A stretch of DNA of 64,000 nucleotides from Methylotenera versatilis 79 (GCF_000384375.1 NZ_ARVX01000001.1:558001-622000); one strand, 5' to 3'. Positions 51,152 to 60,861 are shown, counted from the stretch's first letter. Notes: generated from the letters alone by a model not told the origin. Numbers and translations: made by a program.

Positions 51152-53104
51152 TTAAGTTTCCAGCCAATACATGCCAAGCGGCGGGATTGTAAGTATGCCA
51201 TTAGACAAATCGATGGTGTCATCTGAGAATAAGTTTTTCACTGCGGCGTGCTGCAATAAACCTAACTTACGTAAGCCATCGATATTGCAAACTTGTACTT
51301 TGTGGTCAAAATTACAAATCACTAGCACGCGCGGATGGTTGCCTGTGCCATGCGTACGCACAAAACAGAATAAATGTGGATTATCCAACGAAATCAATTC
51401 GCGATTATTGTGGTCTGCAAAGGCGGTAATCTCTTTTCTAGTCGCAATCATTCTTTTCAGACCAGAAAAAATACGCTGCTGCGTAGTGCCTTTTTCATAT
51501 CTTAATTCACTTTTATTCCAGTCCATGGCTGGGCGGTGAATCCAACGATTATCATTTTTTTTGTAATCGTCTTCCAAATAAGCTTGATCGTTTAACGTGC
51601 CAATCGCATCGCCATAATAGATCAGCGGAATACCGCCAAAAGCTAAAATCAACCCATGCAACAGCAAAATAGTATCGATACTGCGCGTAATGGCATCGTC
51701 ATCATGATGTTCAATCGCCGTTTCTAATCCCGCCAATGATGCCAACGAACCCGCAATGCGCGCATCGCCATTTTTTACATTGGTACCAAAAGCGATGCCT
51801 TTGGCAGAAGAGTTTGCCGAACGGTCTGTGTAGTAATGTAGCAAAAATTGTCGGTGCAATGCAGGTTCATAACCCGCTAGACGAATATCATTGTCATCAA
51901 AACCTAAGCCAATATCATCATGACAACGCACATAATTTAGCCACGTTGCACGCTCTAATTTATCGGGAATCGAACGAATCGCCCGATTGAGTAGCGTAGC
52001 ATTTTTGGTGGCGACAGCTTCCCACAACAAAGCCATTAGAGTAGCGTTATACGCAATTTCGCACTCTTTGGCATTAATCGCATCTTCGCCAAAATACTTA
52101 ATCACCTCAATCGGTGCAACAATTGCCTCGGCAATAAATAGCACACCTGGCGCGGTCACCTGGCAGCAGTCTTTCATGAGTTGCAGAATCAAATGTGCTT
52201 CACGCTCATTTTGGCAAGTGCTGCCAATTTTTTTCCATAAAAACGCCACTGCATCCAAGCGAATAATATCCGCACCGTGATTTGCCCAATACAAAATAAT
52301 ATCCACCATTTCGATGAATACAGCAGGATTTTGATAATTCAAATCCCACTGATAATCATTGAATACGGTCATCACCCACTTACCCATTTCCGCATTCCAG
52401 GTAAAATTGCCCGGCGCGTTCTCGGGAAATACTTCCGGCATGTATTGTTCATACAAATCTGGAATAGCACGGTCATCAAACATGTAGTAATAATCTTGGT
52501 ATTTCTTATCGCCAGCAACCGCCTGAAGCGCCCATGCATGCTCATCTGATGTGTGATTCACCACCACATCCAACACAAGTAAAGTATCGCGTTTTTTAAG
52601 ATTCGCCGCCAATGCATCTAAATCTTCCACCGTGCCGATTTCTGCATTGATTTTTCTAAAATCACGTACCGCATAACCGCCATCACTCTTGCCTTTTGGG
52701 CAATCTAAAATCGGCATAATGTGCAACATATTAATACCCAACTCTTGCAGATAACCAAGCTTGGTTTCTAAACCTTTTAAATCGCCAGAAAACTCTCTGC
52801 AGTAAACTGCATAACCGACCCATTGCTGACTTAAAAACCAGTTATGGTTTTTTTCTCGCGCTAGATCAAGCTGGCGCAATTCTACTGAGCGCGCGACATA
52901 GGAACGTGTGAGAATTTTAACTAGCTGATTTAATTGTGATTTAAAGTCATCACGTTGACCATACAATTGATGAAACAGCGAATAAATGGCATAAAAATTT
53001 GCGCCTAATCGCGTATAAAAATATTGCAGATTTTTATCTTTAATTTCCGCTTCAATTTCGGTCAATATGTCGTTTAACAACGAATGTGAAACTTGTTCAT
53101 ACAT
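51152..53104 (-). CDS. ams: Amylosucrase (GH13)
   Basis: A 650-residue GH13 subfamily 4 enzyme that splits sucrose to fructose and adds glucose to an alpha-glucan. Family motifs: VLDVVVNHTSDEHAW, the nucleophile in IIRLDAVAF (D284), acid/base in FIAEAIV (E326), and RCHDDIG. The N-terminal helical domain is present (1-90) and the length equals Neisseria amylosucrase (636). It is the last gene after sps-spp and fructokinase genes, so sucrose can be made, broken and the fructose recycled. The 155 bp before it hold a tandem repeat. Confidence 0.92.
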   Translation of the reverse strand: MYEQVSHSLLNDILTEIEAEIKDKNLQYFYTRLGANFYAIYSLFHQLYGQRDDFKSQLNQLVKILTRSYVARSVELRQLDLAREKNHNWFLSQQWVGYAVYCREFSGDLKGLETKLGYLQELGINMLHIMPILDCPKGKSDGGYAVRDFRKINAEIGTVEDLDALAANLKKRDTLLVLDVVVNHTSDEHAWALQAVAGDKKYQDYYYMFDDRAIPDLYEQYMPEVFPENAPGNFTWNAEMGKWVMTVFNDYQWDLNYQNPAVFIEMVDIILYWANHGADIIRLDAVAFLWKKIGSTCQNEREAHLILQLMKDCCQVTAPGVLFIAEAIVAPIEVIKYFGEDAINAKECEIAYNATLMALLWEAVATKNATLLNRAIRSIPDKLERATWLNYVRCHDDIGLGFDDNDIRLAGYEPALHRQFLLHYYTDRSANSSAKGIAFGTNVKNGDARIAGSLASLAGLETAIEHHDDDAITRSIDTILLLHGLILAFGGIPLIYYGDAIGTLNDQAYLEDDYKKNDNRWIHRPAMDWNKSELRYEKGTTQQRIFSGLKRMIATRKEITAFADHNNRELISLDNPHLFCFVRTHGTGNHPRVLVICNFDHKVQVCNIDGLRKLGLLQHAAVKNLFSDDTIDLSNGILTIPPLGMYWLET

Positions 53105-53134
53105 AAATTTTATCCAATTTTAGTTGATGCGCTG

Positions 53135-53230
53135 TTTCACTTATTTCTTATTTCACTTTAATGTTTTCTGTTTTAAACCGTATTTCACTGTCTTATATTT
53201 CGCTAACTTCTATTTCACCGTTTCAATTTC
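53135..53230. repeat. Degenerate 15-16-bp tandem repeat between sps and ams
   Basis: TTTCAC (or TTTCGC) occurs at 53135, 53151, 53183, 53198 and 53213, i.e. with 15-16-bp spacing and one degenerate unit near 53167. No gene overlaps it. It might be an array of protein-binding sites or an unstable simple repeat. Confidence 0.55.
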
Positions 53231-53259
53231 TTTACTTTTTATTGTGTTAAGTGTTTTAT

Positions 53260-55461
53260 TCAAACTAGAGTACTTTTAGGGTGTAATCCATAATGCGACA
53301 AACCTTCCAGAATGCCGGCTGCATAATGTTGTGTGGCAAAATAGATATGCTCACTTTGACGTAATTTTTCTAATTCCTGACTATAATTGCCCACCACAAT
53401 CGCTTGCGTGTCGCCAATCAACATTTCAATATCATTGCCAGAATCGCCTGCCACTACAAAATTTTCCAGCGGCAAACCCCATTTATAGGCCAAGTAGCGA
53501 ATAGCATGACCTTTAGAGGCGCGCACAGGCAATACGTCCAAAAACTCCTCATGTGAGTAAATCAGTTGCGCGTGTAAATTATTTTGACGCAGATAATTTT
53601 TAATATCACTTAAAGGCGGCATTAATTCTGGCGTAGCAATATAACTTAATTTAAACTCACGCTGATTTTCAGGTGCCTGCAAGGTTAATCCAGGGAAATG
53701 ACTTAACGCGCTTTCAAGTGCATCTTTTCGCCACATATAGCGAATATGCGCTGCCCAGCCAGTATCTGGCACTAGTTTCTTACCGTAATGAATCTCAGAT
53801 CCGACCGATGTAATCAACACATCGGGTATGTTAACCTGATTTTTTTTGAGTATTTCCACGGCACTTTCAAGCCATCTTCCCGTTGCAATGCCAAAAACGC
53901 AATCTGCTTTATTGTTATCTACCCAAACGGTTAAATCTTTAAGCGATTTTTTATTTCCAACCAAGGTATTATCAATATCACTAATCAGCGCCATTTTAGC
54001 CAAAGGTATGCGCGACTTCTCTGTGCTGGACATTCCCGCGTTTAGAATTAAAGCTTGCTGGCGGCGCAAACGTTTTTGGTCACGACGCAATAATCGATTC
54101 ACTTCTTTCATGTATTTGTCTACGTGCGCCGACCAACTGTAATGTCGCCAAACGCCTGCCAAACCGCTAGTTGCCCATTTTCGCCAGCGTTTTTTGTCTT
54201 CTAACACATGCAGCAAGCCACCCGCAATCGCGTTGCTATCCAGCGTGTTTACAATGACACCATTGCGGCAATTGCCCAATATATCGTGTGGCCCGCCATC
54301 ATCAGGCGCCACAAATGGCAAGCCACTAGCGGCGGCTTCAATCAAGGTTAAGCCAAATGGTTCGGTAAAAGCGGGGTTAACGAATACGCCACGACGTCTT
54401 GCTGCTAACCGATACAATTCAGGCACATCTTCCTGCGCGACGAATTTTGGAATCGCCACTTTGCCCCATAAATCATAACGATCTAAATCGAACAATAATT
54501 GCTTCATGACTTTTTGCTGCGATTCTTCTAAATCGTGAATGTCTTCACGTGTGCCCGCAACAATCAATAAATTTGCTGCTGCCTGCAATGCTGGGCTGTT
54601 GCCATAAGCTTCAATTAAGCCGCGAATGTTTTTGCGAATTTCTGGACGGCTCATGGCAAAAATAAGCGGTTTTTCTGGGTCAGCTAAATAGCTATCAATT
54701 TTTTGCTGGATAGATGTTTTTTGTTTAACGCGACCGGGCGGCAAAAATCTGGATGTATCTGTGCCTGGTGGAATAACGCTGAATCGTGACTGGTTAAAAT
54801 TATTGTACATGCCATATTGCTGCTCAATCTCTTGCTTTGTGCTGGTCACAATCAATGAGGCATGTTGAATAATATCTTCTTCAACCGCAATGCGCCGTTC
54901 GAAATTAAATTGCTTTTCAATCGCGGATGTTTTTCGTCCACTGGCCATTAAGCGATCGCGTTTCGGCCGACCAAGCGAGTGACCAGTATGTATTTGCGGT
55001 ATGCCCAGCAAAAGTGACAATTGCTGGCCGACATAACCAGCATCGGCGTAATGCGTATGGATTAAATCGGGCACGCGCGCCTGCTGCCTTAAAAAATGTA
55101 GTGCTTTATCGACCACTTGATCTAAATGTGGCCACAGCAATTCTTTTCTTAAATAACGTTTGGGCCCACAACGCAACCGTATAATGCGAGCGCCAGGGTC
55201 TAGCGATTCTTCGGTTGCGGCATAATCAGTCGATAAACTATTATCTTCAATTAAGCGGGTAAGTAAATCGACTTTATCCACACCTTTATGCTTTGCTAAC
55301 GCGCGCGCCAATTCCACCACATACGTCGTTTGTCCGCCCGTATCGGCATCTTTTCCCAGCTCCATATCGTTGGCACGAATCAATCCGTGCATGCTAATCA
55401 TCAGCACATAAATGGGCGATTCAGACTTTTGTGCTGCTTTAGCTAAAGCATCATTAATCAT
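53260..55461 (-). CDS. sps: Sucrose-phosphate synthase fused to phosphatase
   Basis: About 733 residues from the ATG at 55461 (a TTG three codons earlier is also possible). Residues 1-470 form a GT4 glycosyltransferase: GLIRANDMELGKDADTGGQ at the start with the sugar-nucleotide region NPAFTEPFGLTLIEAAASGLP. Residues about 490-733 are a HAD-type sucrose-phosphate phosphatase with catalytic DxDxT (SDIDNTLVG, about D495) and GDSGNDIEML near the end. So it makes sucrose-6-P from UDP-glucose and fructose-6-P and removes the phosphate. A bifunctional form like that of plants/cyanobacteria. Operon with fruK (29 bp). Confidence 0.92.
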   Translation of the reverse strand: MINDALAKAAQKSESPIYVLMISMHGLIRANDMELGKDADTGGQTTYVVELARALAKHKGVDKVDLLTRLIEDNSLSTDYAATEESLDPGARIIRLRCGPKRYLRKELLWPHLDQVVDKALHFLRQQARVPDLIHTHYADAGYVGQQLSLLLGIPQIHTGHSLGRPKRDRLMASGRKTSAIEKQFNFERRIAVEEDIIQHASLIVTSTKQEIEQQYGMYNNFNQSRFSVIPPGTDTSRFLPPGRVKQKTSIQQKIDSYLADPEKPLIFAMSRPEIRKNIRGLIEAYGNSPALQAAANLLIVAGTREDIHDLEESQQKVMKQLLFDLDRYDLWGKVAIPKFVAQEDVPELYRLAARRRGVFVNPAFTEPFGLTLIEAAASGLPFVAPDDGGPHDILGNCRNGVIVNTLDSNAIAGGLLHVLEDKKRWRKWATSGLAGVWRHYSWSAHVDKYMKEVNRLLRRDQKRLRRQQALILNAGMSSTEKSRIPLAKMALISDIDNTLVGNKKSLKDLTVWVDNNKADCVFGIATGRWLESAVEILKKNQVNIPDVLITSVGSEIHYGKKLVPDTGWAAHIRYMWRKDALESALSHFPGLTLQAPENQREFKLSYIATPELMPPLSDIKNYLRQNNLHAQLIYSHEEFLDVLPVRASKGHAIRYLAYKWGLPLENFVVAGDSGNDIEMLIGDTQAIVVGNYSQELEKLRQSEHIYFATQHYAAGILEGLSHYGLHPKSTLV

Positions 55462-55499
55462 ATAACCCAATCAAATTTTTAAATCGTTTGCTTAAATAG

Positions 55500-56483
55500 T
55501 TATTGTTGGCGCAGATTCCAGCTATCGATAAAAGGCGTGTAAAAACCCATATCTGTTGGCGCGCCACCACGAATGGTGCAAATTGCACGAGCAAACGCAT
55601 TCGCACGATCAAGCATACTGGCATGATCCCAATTTAGTATGTTAGCTAACATACATACGGCTGAAAAAGCATCACCTGCGCCAACCGTATCACTAATTGC
55701 TGTATCAATCGTATATTGCTCAGTTGATTGCGCTTGTGTTTTGATTAATTTATCGCCAGCTACCATCCAGGCCCCTTGCGCGCCTGCTGTGACGATGATT
55801 TGTTTAATATCAAACTCTGCTGCTAATTTTTTTGCTTTTTCATACAAATTTGACTGGGGTTGATTACTGGATGGCGATGGATTACTAGCGTCAATTTTGA
55901 AGTATTTAGCAATAATCACTAGCTCTTCTTCATTCAGTTTAACGATATCGCTGCGTAGCAAAGAGCGATTGATGGTATGTTTATTGTAAAAAGGCGCGCG
56001 TAAGTTAACATCTAAAAAGCGTGGACATTTGCCATCTTCTAAAAATTTATCTAACGCTAATCTGGACGGCATACTACGCTGCGCTAACGTACCAAAATAA
56101 ACCATTTCTGGCTTAAGTGACATCGTCACCATATGCGTAATGCCCGCATGAATATGGTCGTATGCCTGATCTTCCAATATCTCAAATTGGTGACCGTCAT
56201 TGGTTAACTTTACTTTTACCTGCCCTGTTGGGTATTTAGCATCAATTTGCAGACCAGAAACGTCCATTTTTAATCGCTGCATTTCTTGCAAAAATTGCGT
56301 GCGTAGCGCGTCGTTACCGGTTCTTGTCATCATCACCGGATGCAAACCAAATGCTTGTAAATGGCGTGCCACATTAAACGGCGCACCGCCCAATACCGTT
56401 TCATCCGGAAAAATATCTGCTAATACTTCGCCAAATATGCCAATCACTGTATGTGTGTTGGCATGAATCTCATTAGGTGACAA
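55500..56483 (-). CDS. fruK: PfkB-family fructokinase
   Basis: A 327-residue ribokinase-fold kinase: GIFGEVLADIFPDETVLGGAPFNVARHLQAFG at the start (sugar-binding GG) and DTVGAGDAFSAV near the end with catalytic Asp about 270. It phosphorylates fructose released from sucrose. The start is TTG, decided by the AAAGGAG six bases ahead. Genes named fruK occur in the same order in sucrose clusters of methylotrophs. An alternative is another ketose kinase; the operon makes fructose most likely. Confidence 0.87.
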   Translation of the reverse strand: MSPNEIHANTHTVIGIFGEVLADIFPDETVLGGAPFNVARHLQAFGLHPVMMTRTGNDALRTQFLQEMQRLKMDVSGLQIDAKYPTGQVKVKLTNDGHQFEILEDQAYDHIHAGITHMVTMSLKPEMVYFGTLAQRSMPSRLALDKFLEDGKCPRFLDVNLRAPFYNKHTINRSLLRSDIVKLNEEELVIIAKYFKIDASNPSPSSNQPQSNLYEKAKKLAAEFDIKQIIVTAGAQGAWMVAGDKLIKTQAQSTEQYTIDTAISDTVGAGDAFSAVCMLANILNWDHASMLDRANAFARAICTIRGGAPTDMGFYTPFIDSWNLRQQ

Positions 56484-56544
56484 TGTCGCTCCTTTTGTTG
56501 CTAAATGTGTTGCTTAAATGACGCTAAACCTAAATAACCAGATG

Positions 56545-57048
56545 CTATAAATCTGCCAGCGGAATCAAACCTGCACCAACATCCTTACTATTTATTTGCA
56601 ACGACAATTGCGCCAAACTTTCGGTTAAAGTTTCTAGCACATCCGCATCTAAACGATCGAGCGCATCCCGCAACACGCCTCTTGGTGAAGGCGGCGCGTT
56701 TTTAATCATTTCCAAACCTTGTTCTGTCAGCGACAAACGCACCACACGCTGGTCCGTGGTTTCACGCTTTTTAACGATCAACATTTTCTTAACCAGTTTT
56801 TCAATCAAATTACTGGCAGTCGATTGATGAATCGCTAAATTAGCAGCCAATTCTGAGACTTTTAAATCCGGCGCTCGGTTCAACTCGTAAAGCACCCAAA
56901 GCTGAGAACCGCTGATGCCGCAAGCCGATTCTGTATCGCTCAAATGTTTTTTTACTGAACTAAAAATCACGCGAAAATGCTGTAAAGAAGCGGTTGCCAA
57001 TTTAGCTTGCAAGTCTTGGTTAACTAAAAGCACTGGGGTATTTGTCAT
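56545..57048 (-). CDS. MarR family regulator, sucrose operon
   Basis: A 167-residue MarR protein. Winged helix at about 60-110: VSELAANLAIHQSTASNLIEKLVKKMLIVKKRE, followed by the wing TTDQRVVRLSLTEQG. It is the first gene of the block, 61 bp before fruK, and the same order (regulator, fruK, sps, ams) is known in methanotrophs, so it likely controls sucrose genes, perhaps in response to salt. Its own upstream region has a long perfect palindrome. Confidence 0.88.
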   Translation of the reverse strand: MTNTPVLLVNQDLQAKLATASLQHFRVIFSSVKKHLSDTESACGISGSQLWVLYELNRAPDLKVSELAANLAIHQSTASNLIEKLVKKMLIVKKRETTDQRVVRLSLTEQGLEMIKNAPPSPRGVLRDALDRLDADVLETLTESLAQLSLQINSKDVGAGLIPLADL

Positions 57049-57191
57049 ATTTTAGGTAAAAATAAGAATTGAAAAGATTGGTTTACTGAGTTTGTAAAAA
57101 CGATTTTATAAAGCTGAGTGCAAAATCTAAATGCACAGAATTTGCACTCAAAATAGTGTTAACTTCATTTTTATAAATTTAAGTGTACGCC

Positions 57192-57236
57192 AGCAATTAC
57201 ATTTATACAAATATATATTGTATAAATGTAATTGCT
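57192..57236. repeat. Perfect 19-bp inverted repeat upstream of marR
   Basis: Arms 57192-57210 and 57218-57236 are perfectly complementary (AGCAATTACATTTATACAA / TTGTATAAATGTAATTGCT) with a 7-nt spacer. It lies 144 bp upstream of the marR start in a 342-bp space. The rest of that space contains only a terminator. Confidence 0.8.
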
Positions 57237-57322
57237 TACAACCGTAATTTTCAACCAATGTTTGTATTGACGTCTTTAATCTATGCACAACTCATTTGCA
57301 TGCTGAGATAGCGCCTAAAAAC

Positions 57323-57354
57323 AAAAAAGCCATACTAAAAATAGTATGGCTTTT
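57323..57354 (-). terminator. Terminator of yggX
   Basis: Stem AAAAGCCATACTA/TAGTATGGCTTTT with short AAAA loop, 37 bp after the yggX stop. Confidence 0.85.
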
Positions 57355-57390
57355 ACAGGCTAAAACACTCAACCCAGCATTGATTAACGC

Positions 57391-57666
57391 TTAATTATAC
57401 TTTTCTGGGACATAGCCACTTGCGGTATCAGCACCTTCACCAAAAAAGTATTTTTCAGTTTGCTCACTTAAATATTTTCGCGCGGCTGGGTCTGCCAAAC
57501 TGAGGCGATTTTCATTCACTAGCATGGTTTGTTGTTTTAGCCATGCCGCCCAAGCTTCTTTAGAAACTTGCAGGTAAATGCGCTTGCCCAACTCGCCAGG
57601 GTAAGGAGGAAAATCCATGCCTTCTAGCTCTTTGCCTAATTTGATACATTGTACTGTGCGTGCCAT
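57391..57666 (-). CDS. yggX: Oxidative damage protection protein YggX
   Basis: A 91-residue protein, the same length as E. coli YggX when started at ATG 57666 ([19 protein letters not shown]). The single conserved Cys is residue 7, and [20 protein letters not shown] follows. It protects Fe-S proteins and is thought to help Fe2+ trafficking. A TTG two codons upstream is an alternative start. Confidence 0.95.
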   Translation of the reverse strand: MARTVQCIKLGKELEGMDFPPYPGELGKRIYLQVSKEAWAAWLKQQTMLVNENRLSLADPAARKYLSEQTEKYFFGEGADTASGYVPEKYN

Positions 57667-57760
57667 CTGCAAACCTTTATAGATTAATTAACATGAAACA
57701 AAACAATATGATAACGCATGTTAAAATAATCCGATTAATTTTAATGAATACTATCGCGCA

Positions 57761-58177
57761 ATGAAAATAGATCCGCCTGATTTAGACCAAATGTCAAACC
57801 AACCACATGTTGAAAGCCCTTTTAAAGGTAAAACCGGTTTACGCCGACTCTTTAACGCGTTTGGCTATTCACTAGAAGGCTTTAAAGCCGCCTATAAACA
57901 TGAAGATGCCTTTAGGCAAGAGGTTCTGTTAGCAGCAATATTCATTCCTTTGGCATTTTACTTAGAACCAACCGCCATTCATCGCGCGCTGATGATTGGC
58001 AGCGTTTTATTAGTGCTGATTGTGGAATTGTTGAATTCTGCGATTGAAGCAGTTGTTGACCGTGTTTCGATAGAACGCCATGAACTCGCTAAACGCGCAA
58101 AAGATATCGGCAGCGCGGCGGTGTTTATTGCGCTGGCAAATGTAGTGATTATTTGGTGCTTAATCTTGGTTAACTAA
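57761..58177 (+). CDS. dgkA: Diacylglycerol kinase DgkA
   Basis: A 138-residue small membrane kinase with three helices. KGKTGLRRLFNAFGYSLEGFKAAYKHEDAFRQE is the N-terminal amphipathic part and VELLNSAIEAVVDRV holds the catalytic Glu. It recycles diacylglycerol to phosphatidic acid. The first 11 codons could be extra (ATG at 57791 also plausible); no ribosome binding site separates them. Confidence 0.93.
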   Translation: MKIDPPDLDQMSNQPHVESPFKGKTGLRRLFNAFGYSLEGFKAAYKHEDAFRQEVLLAAIFIPLAFYLEPTAIHRALMIGSVLLVLIVELLNSAIEAVVDRVSIERHELAKRAKDIGSAAVFIALANVVIIWCLILVN

Positions 58178-58223
58178 ATATATTGATTAATTAAGCACCA
58201 AATATGCTTGATTACGTTTTTAA

Positions 58224-58349
58224 CTACTGTTTAAGATACCAGCCATGATTGCCATGGCCATCATCTCTGTACTCTAATAAAGTTAACCAGCCCGCTGCGA
58301 CTGAAACAAAAAAAACCAATCCTAATACAATATATTTAAACGGACTCAT
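58224..58349 (-). CDS. 41-residue single-span protein with His-rich end
   Basis: A small frame with a good ribosome binding site (TTGAGG, 8 bp before ATG). It encodes MSPFKYIVLGLVFFVSVAAGWL (one membrane helix) followed by LLEYRDDGHGNHGWYLKQ. The short tail has His-Gly-Asn-His. It starts 83 bp after the stop of the ZnuD-like receptor gene on the same strand, with a small hairpin between (58367-58385). It is probably a real small membrane protein linked to metal uptake; no family is known to me. Confidence 0.6.
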   Translation of the reverse strand: MSPFKYIVLGLVFFVSVAAGWLTLLEYRDDGHGNHGWYLKQ

Positions 58350-58432
58350 GATTAACCTCAATTAAAACTCAATAATTAATTGAGTCCTTATTGATTTGTT
58401 TGGTTCAGCAGGCTGCTTAAATTAAAAGTCGC

Positions 58433-60493
58433 CTAAAAATCACCACGCAACCCGACTAACAATGACCGCTCACCAGCTGGCGAAATATCTTTTAAGAACG
58501 ACGCGTGCTCACGAATCTCATCATTCAATAGATTATTGGCTTTAGCGAACAACTCCAAATTAAGTTTGGTCGGTAATTTATACGCCACAATCGCGCTCAC
58601 ATTGGTATAGCTATCGGTTGCCAATTCATTTTCAGCAGTATTGTCTTGTTTAAAAGCATGCAATGCATCTAACCTGACGCTGAAACGATTCAGACTATAC
58701 TGAAGCCCAGCGCCTAAGCGTAGCGGTGAGATGCGCGGTAAATAGTCATTTGTACGCGTTTCTTTCGCGTGCACGTAATCGCCGCGAACAGTTAAGTCTA
58801 AATTATTGGCAACGTTAAATTTACCTTCTGCCTCCAAACCCTTGAATACAGCTGGAACCGCCCTAAATTGTGCTTCAGGTAAAAAATCTCCTGACCCAAG
58901 AACGAGTTCGCGACTATTGCCAGTGTTAAATAGTCCAATAAAATTATCGAATCGCGTGTAATAAGTGCCAATGCTGAATGAGTTTTTACCTTCTTTCCAG
59001 CGAATCTGCGCATCAATACCATTTGATTTTTCTACATCAAAATTAGTATTTCCCAACTCAAATTGACCTGTCGCAATGTGTGCGCCATTGGCATACAACT
59101 CAAAATAACTCGGCGCGCGTTCATTATGCGATAAATTACTGGTTAACGACCATTGCTCATTCAAACTATATAAACCGCCCAGCGCAAAGCTGTTTGGGTT
59201 AAAGCTATTATTCTGCCCTACGCCAAAGTTTGCGTTATCTTTCGAATCAACCGAAGCATGACCTAAACGACCACCAAAAGTGATTTTATGTTGCGCCTTT
59301 TCACTACCAGCTATCGGCAACTCTTCATACAGATAGACAGCATGGCTTTGTGAGTTAACGCCTGGTACAAACGCCTCTTCACCCAAGGCTTCAAAGTTGG
59401 TATTGCTAAACTGATAGCCAATCACGCCGTTCAAAGTACCCAAACCTGTTTGAATCGGCGCATGTCCAGCCTCAAAAGAACCTTCGACACCCCGGTTTTT
59501 AAAAGTCGTGCCAACTTCGCCATCTTCTAATTCAACATGTTCATAATCGGTATGTGCCATGCGGAATTTCACACGATTAATCACATTTCCCAAGTCGGTA
59601 AATTCACTCGCCACATCCCAGCGGTCGCTTTTCATATCAATGCGCACGGCTTCTTCCGCCACTGTACCGTAATTATTATTCATGGTGGAATATGAAACGC
59701 CCGCGTAGCCATTATCAAATGTTAGCGCTGCACCAACTGCACCGCCATCACCATCAGAACTACTATTCACTAATTTTCCACGATTCTCACGCGGCGTGCC
59801 ATCTGCTTCAGATTTTCGCTTGGATACTGCAAAACCGTTAATATCTAAATCGTCTGTTTGTCGTTTATATACATCCGCATGAATCGCAAATTGACCATTT
59901 CCTACATCGACAACCGCCGCACCATTTCTTGTATTATCTGGCCCGCCAAAACGTGTTTCGGCGCGTCCTGTAATCCCATCTAATTGTTCTTTAGGAATGC
60001 GGTGATCAATCGCATTCACCACGCCGCCCACAGCACTGCCACCATATAACAATGCGGCTGGCCCACGCACCACATCAATCTGCTCAATAATCAGCGGATC
60101 CACACTCACGGCATGATCGAAACTTAATGATGAAGCATCTAAAATGCCGACGCCATTTTGCATAATACGCACACGTTCTGCGTCTAAACCGCGAATCACT
60201 GGACGTGATGCATTTGGCCCGAATTGGGTAGCTGTCACGCCTGGAATACCATTTAGCGTTTCGCCAATAGTGCCTTCTCGCCTAAGGCTTAATTCACGCC
60301 CATTTAACACACTAACTGGCACAACCAACTCATCAGACTCTACGCCTAAAGGATTGCCAGTAATCGCTACTGGCGCTAATTCGATATTGGTTTCTTCGGC
60401 GAATGCATTTCCAGTAAAAAGCGTCGCAACTGCCAAGATAATAGGTTTACATGCAAATGCCTTACGCATTTGCGATTGATTGATTTGGTACAT
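58433..60493 (-). CDS. TonB-dependent receptor, ZnuD-like
   Basis: A 686-residue outer-membrane receptor with a signal peptide ending about residue 32. Plug domain motifs are VSVLNGRELSLRREGTIGETLNGIPGV and RPVIRGLDAERVRIMQNGVG, plus DVVRGPAALLYGGSAVGGVVNAID. The barrel ends in ERSLLVGLRGDF. By overall pattern it resembles Neisseria ZnuD (zinc/haem receptor), which often accompanies small His/Cys-rich proteins. Here such genes sit on both sides. Metal specificity is inferred, not shown. Confidence 0.82.
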   Translation of the reverse strand: MYQINQSQMRKAFACKPIILAVATLFTGNAFAEETNIELAPVAITGNPLGVESDELVVPVSVLNGRELSLRREGTIGETLNGIPGVTATQFGPNASRPVIRGLDAERVRIMQNGVGILDASSLSFDHAVSVDPLIIEQIDVVRGPAALLYGGSAVGGVVNAIDHRIPKEQLDGITGRAETRFGGPDNTRNGAAVVDVGNGQFAIHADVYKRQTDDLDINGFAVSKRKSEADGTPRENRGKLVNSSSDGDGGAVGAALTFDNGYAGVSYSTMNNNYGTVAEEAVRIDMKSDRWDVASEFTDLGNVINRVKFRMAHTDYEHVELEDGEVGTTFKNRGVEGSFEAGHAPIQTGLGTLNGVIGYQFSNTNFEALGEEAFVPGVNSQSHAVYLYEELPIAGSEKAQHKITFGGRLGHASVDSKDNANFGVGQNNSFNPNSFALGGLYSLNEQWSLTSNLSHNERAPSYFELYANGAHIATGQFELGNTNFDVEKSNGIDAQIRWKEGKNSFSIGTYYTRFDNFIGLFNTGNSRELVLGSGDFLPEAQFRAVPAVFKGLEAEGKFNVANNLDLTVRGDYVHAKETRTNDYLPRISPLRLGAGLQYSLNRFSVRLDALHAFKQDNTAENELATDSYTNVSAIVAYKLPTKLNLELFAKANNLLNDEIREHASFLKDISPAGERSLLVGLRGDF

Positions 60494-60552
60494 GGTTGAA
60501 TCCTCAAAAAAATAGCATTAGCCAGCAATAGATACTGCTGGAACATGAATAT

Positions 60553-60861
60553 TTATGCAGTTTGAGGAGGAGCGCGCGCAGCGTAATGCTGGCTAGTGGT
60601 GCTGAAGAAGTAAGATTTTAAACTGACAGGTGCAATCGAAATGGTTTGCTGCAACGCAAAAACAAAAGGCTGCGAATTCAAGCCATTTTCAATACCTGCA
60701 TGGCTAATACACTGCTCACACTGATGATTCGGCGTATTTTTATGTTGCTGGTTTTGTTGCGTTAAGTCGGCAAGATGGCTGATTTCATGCGTCGCAATGC
60801 CCATTTGCGTGAAAGCAAATAGTACGACTAAACTTAAATGAATGAACATCCTCTGCAACAT
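60553..60861 (-). CDS. DUF2946-like small exported protein
   Basis: About 102 residues from the ATG at 60861 (a TTG at 60891 is also in frame). Signal-like helix FIHLSLVVLFAFTQMGIA, then HEISHLADL, a CEQCISH motif, and the terminal ARAPPQTA, which is typical of DUF2946-like proteins found beside metal-linked TonB receptors. His and Cys residues could bind a metal. It starts 60 bp before the receptor gene and is probably its operon partner. Whether it is a true DUF2946 member would need a profile search. Confidence 0.65.
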   Translation of the reverse strand: MLQRMFIHLSLVVLFAFTQMGIATHEISHLADLTQQNQQHKNTPNHQCEQCISHAGIENGLNSQPFVFALQQTISIAPVSLKSYFFSTTSQHYAARAPPQTA

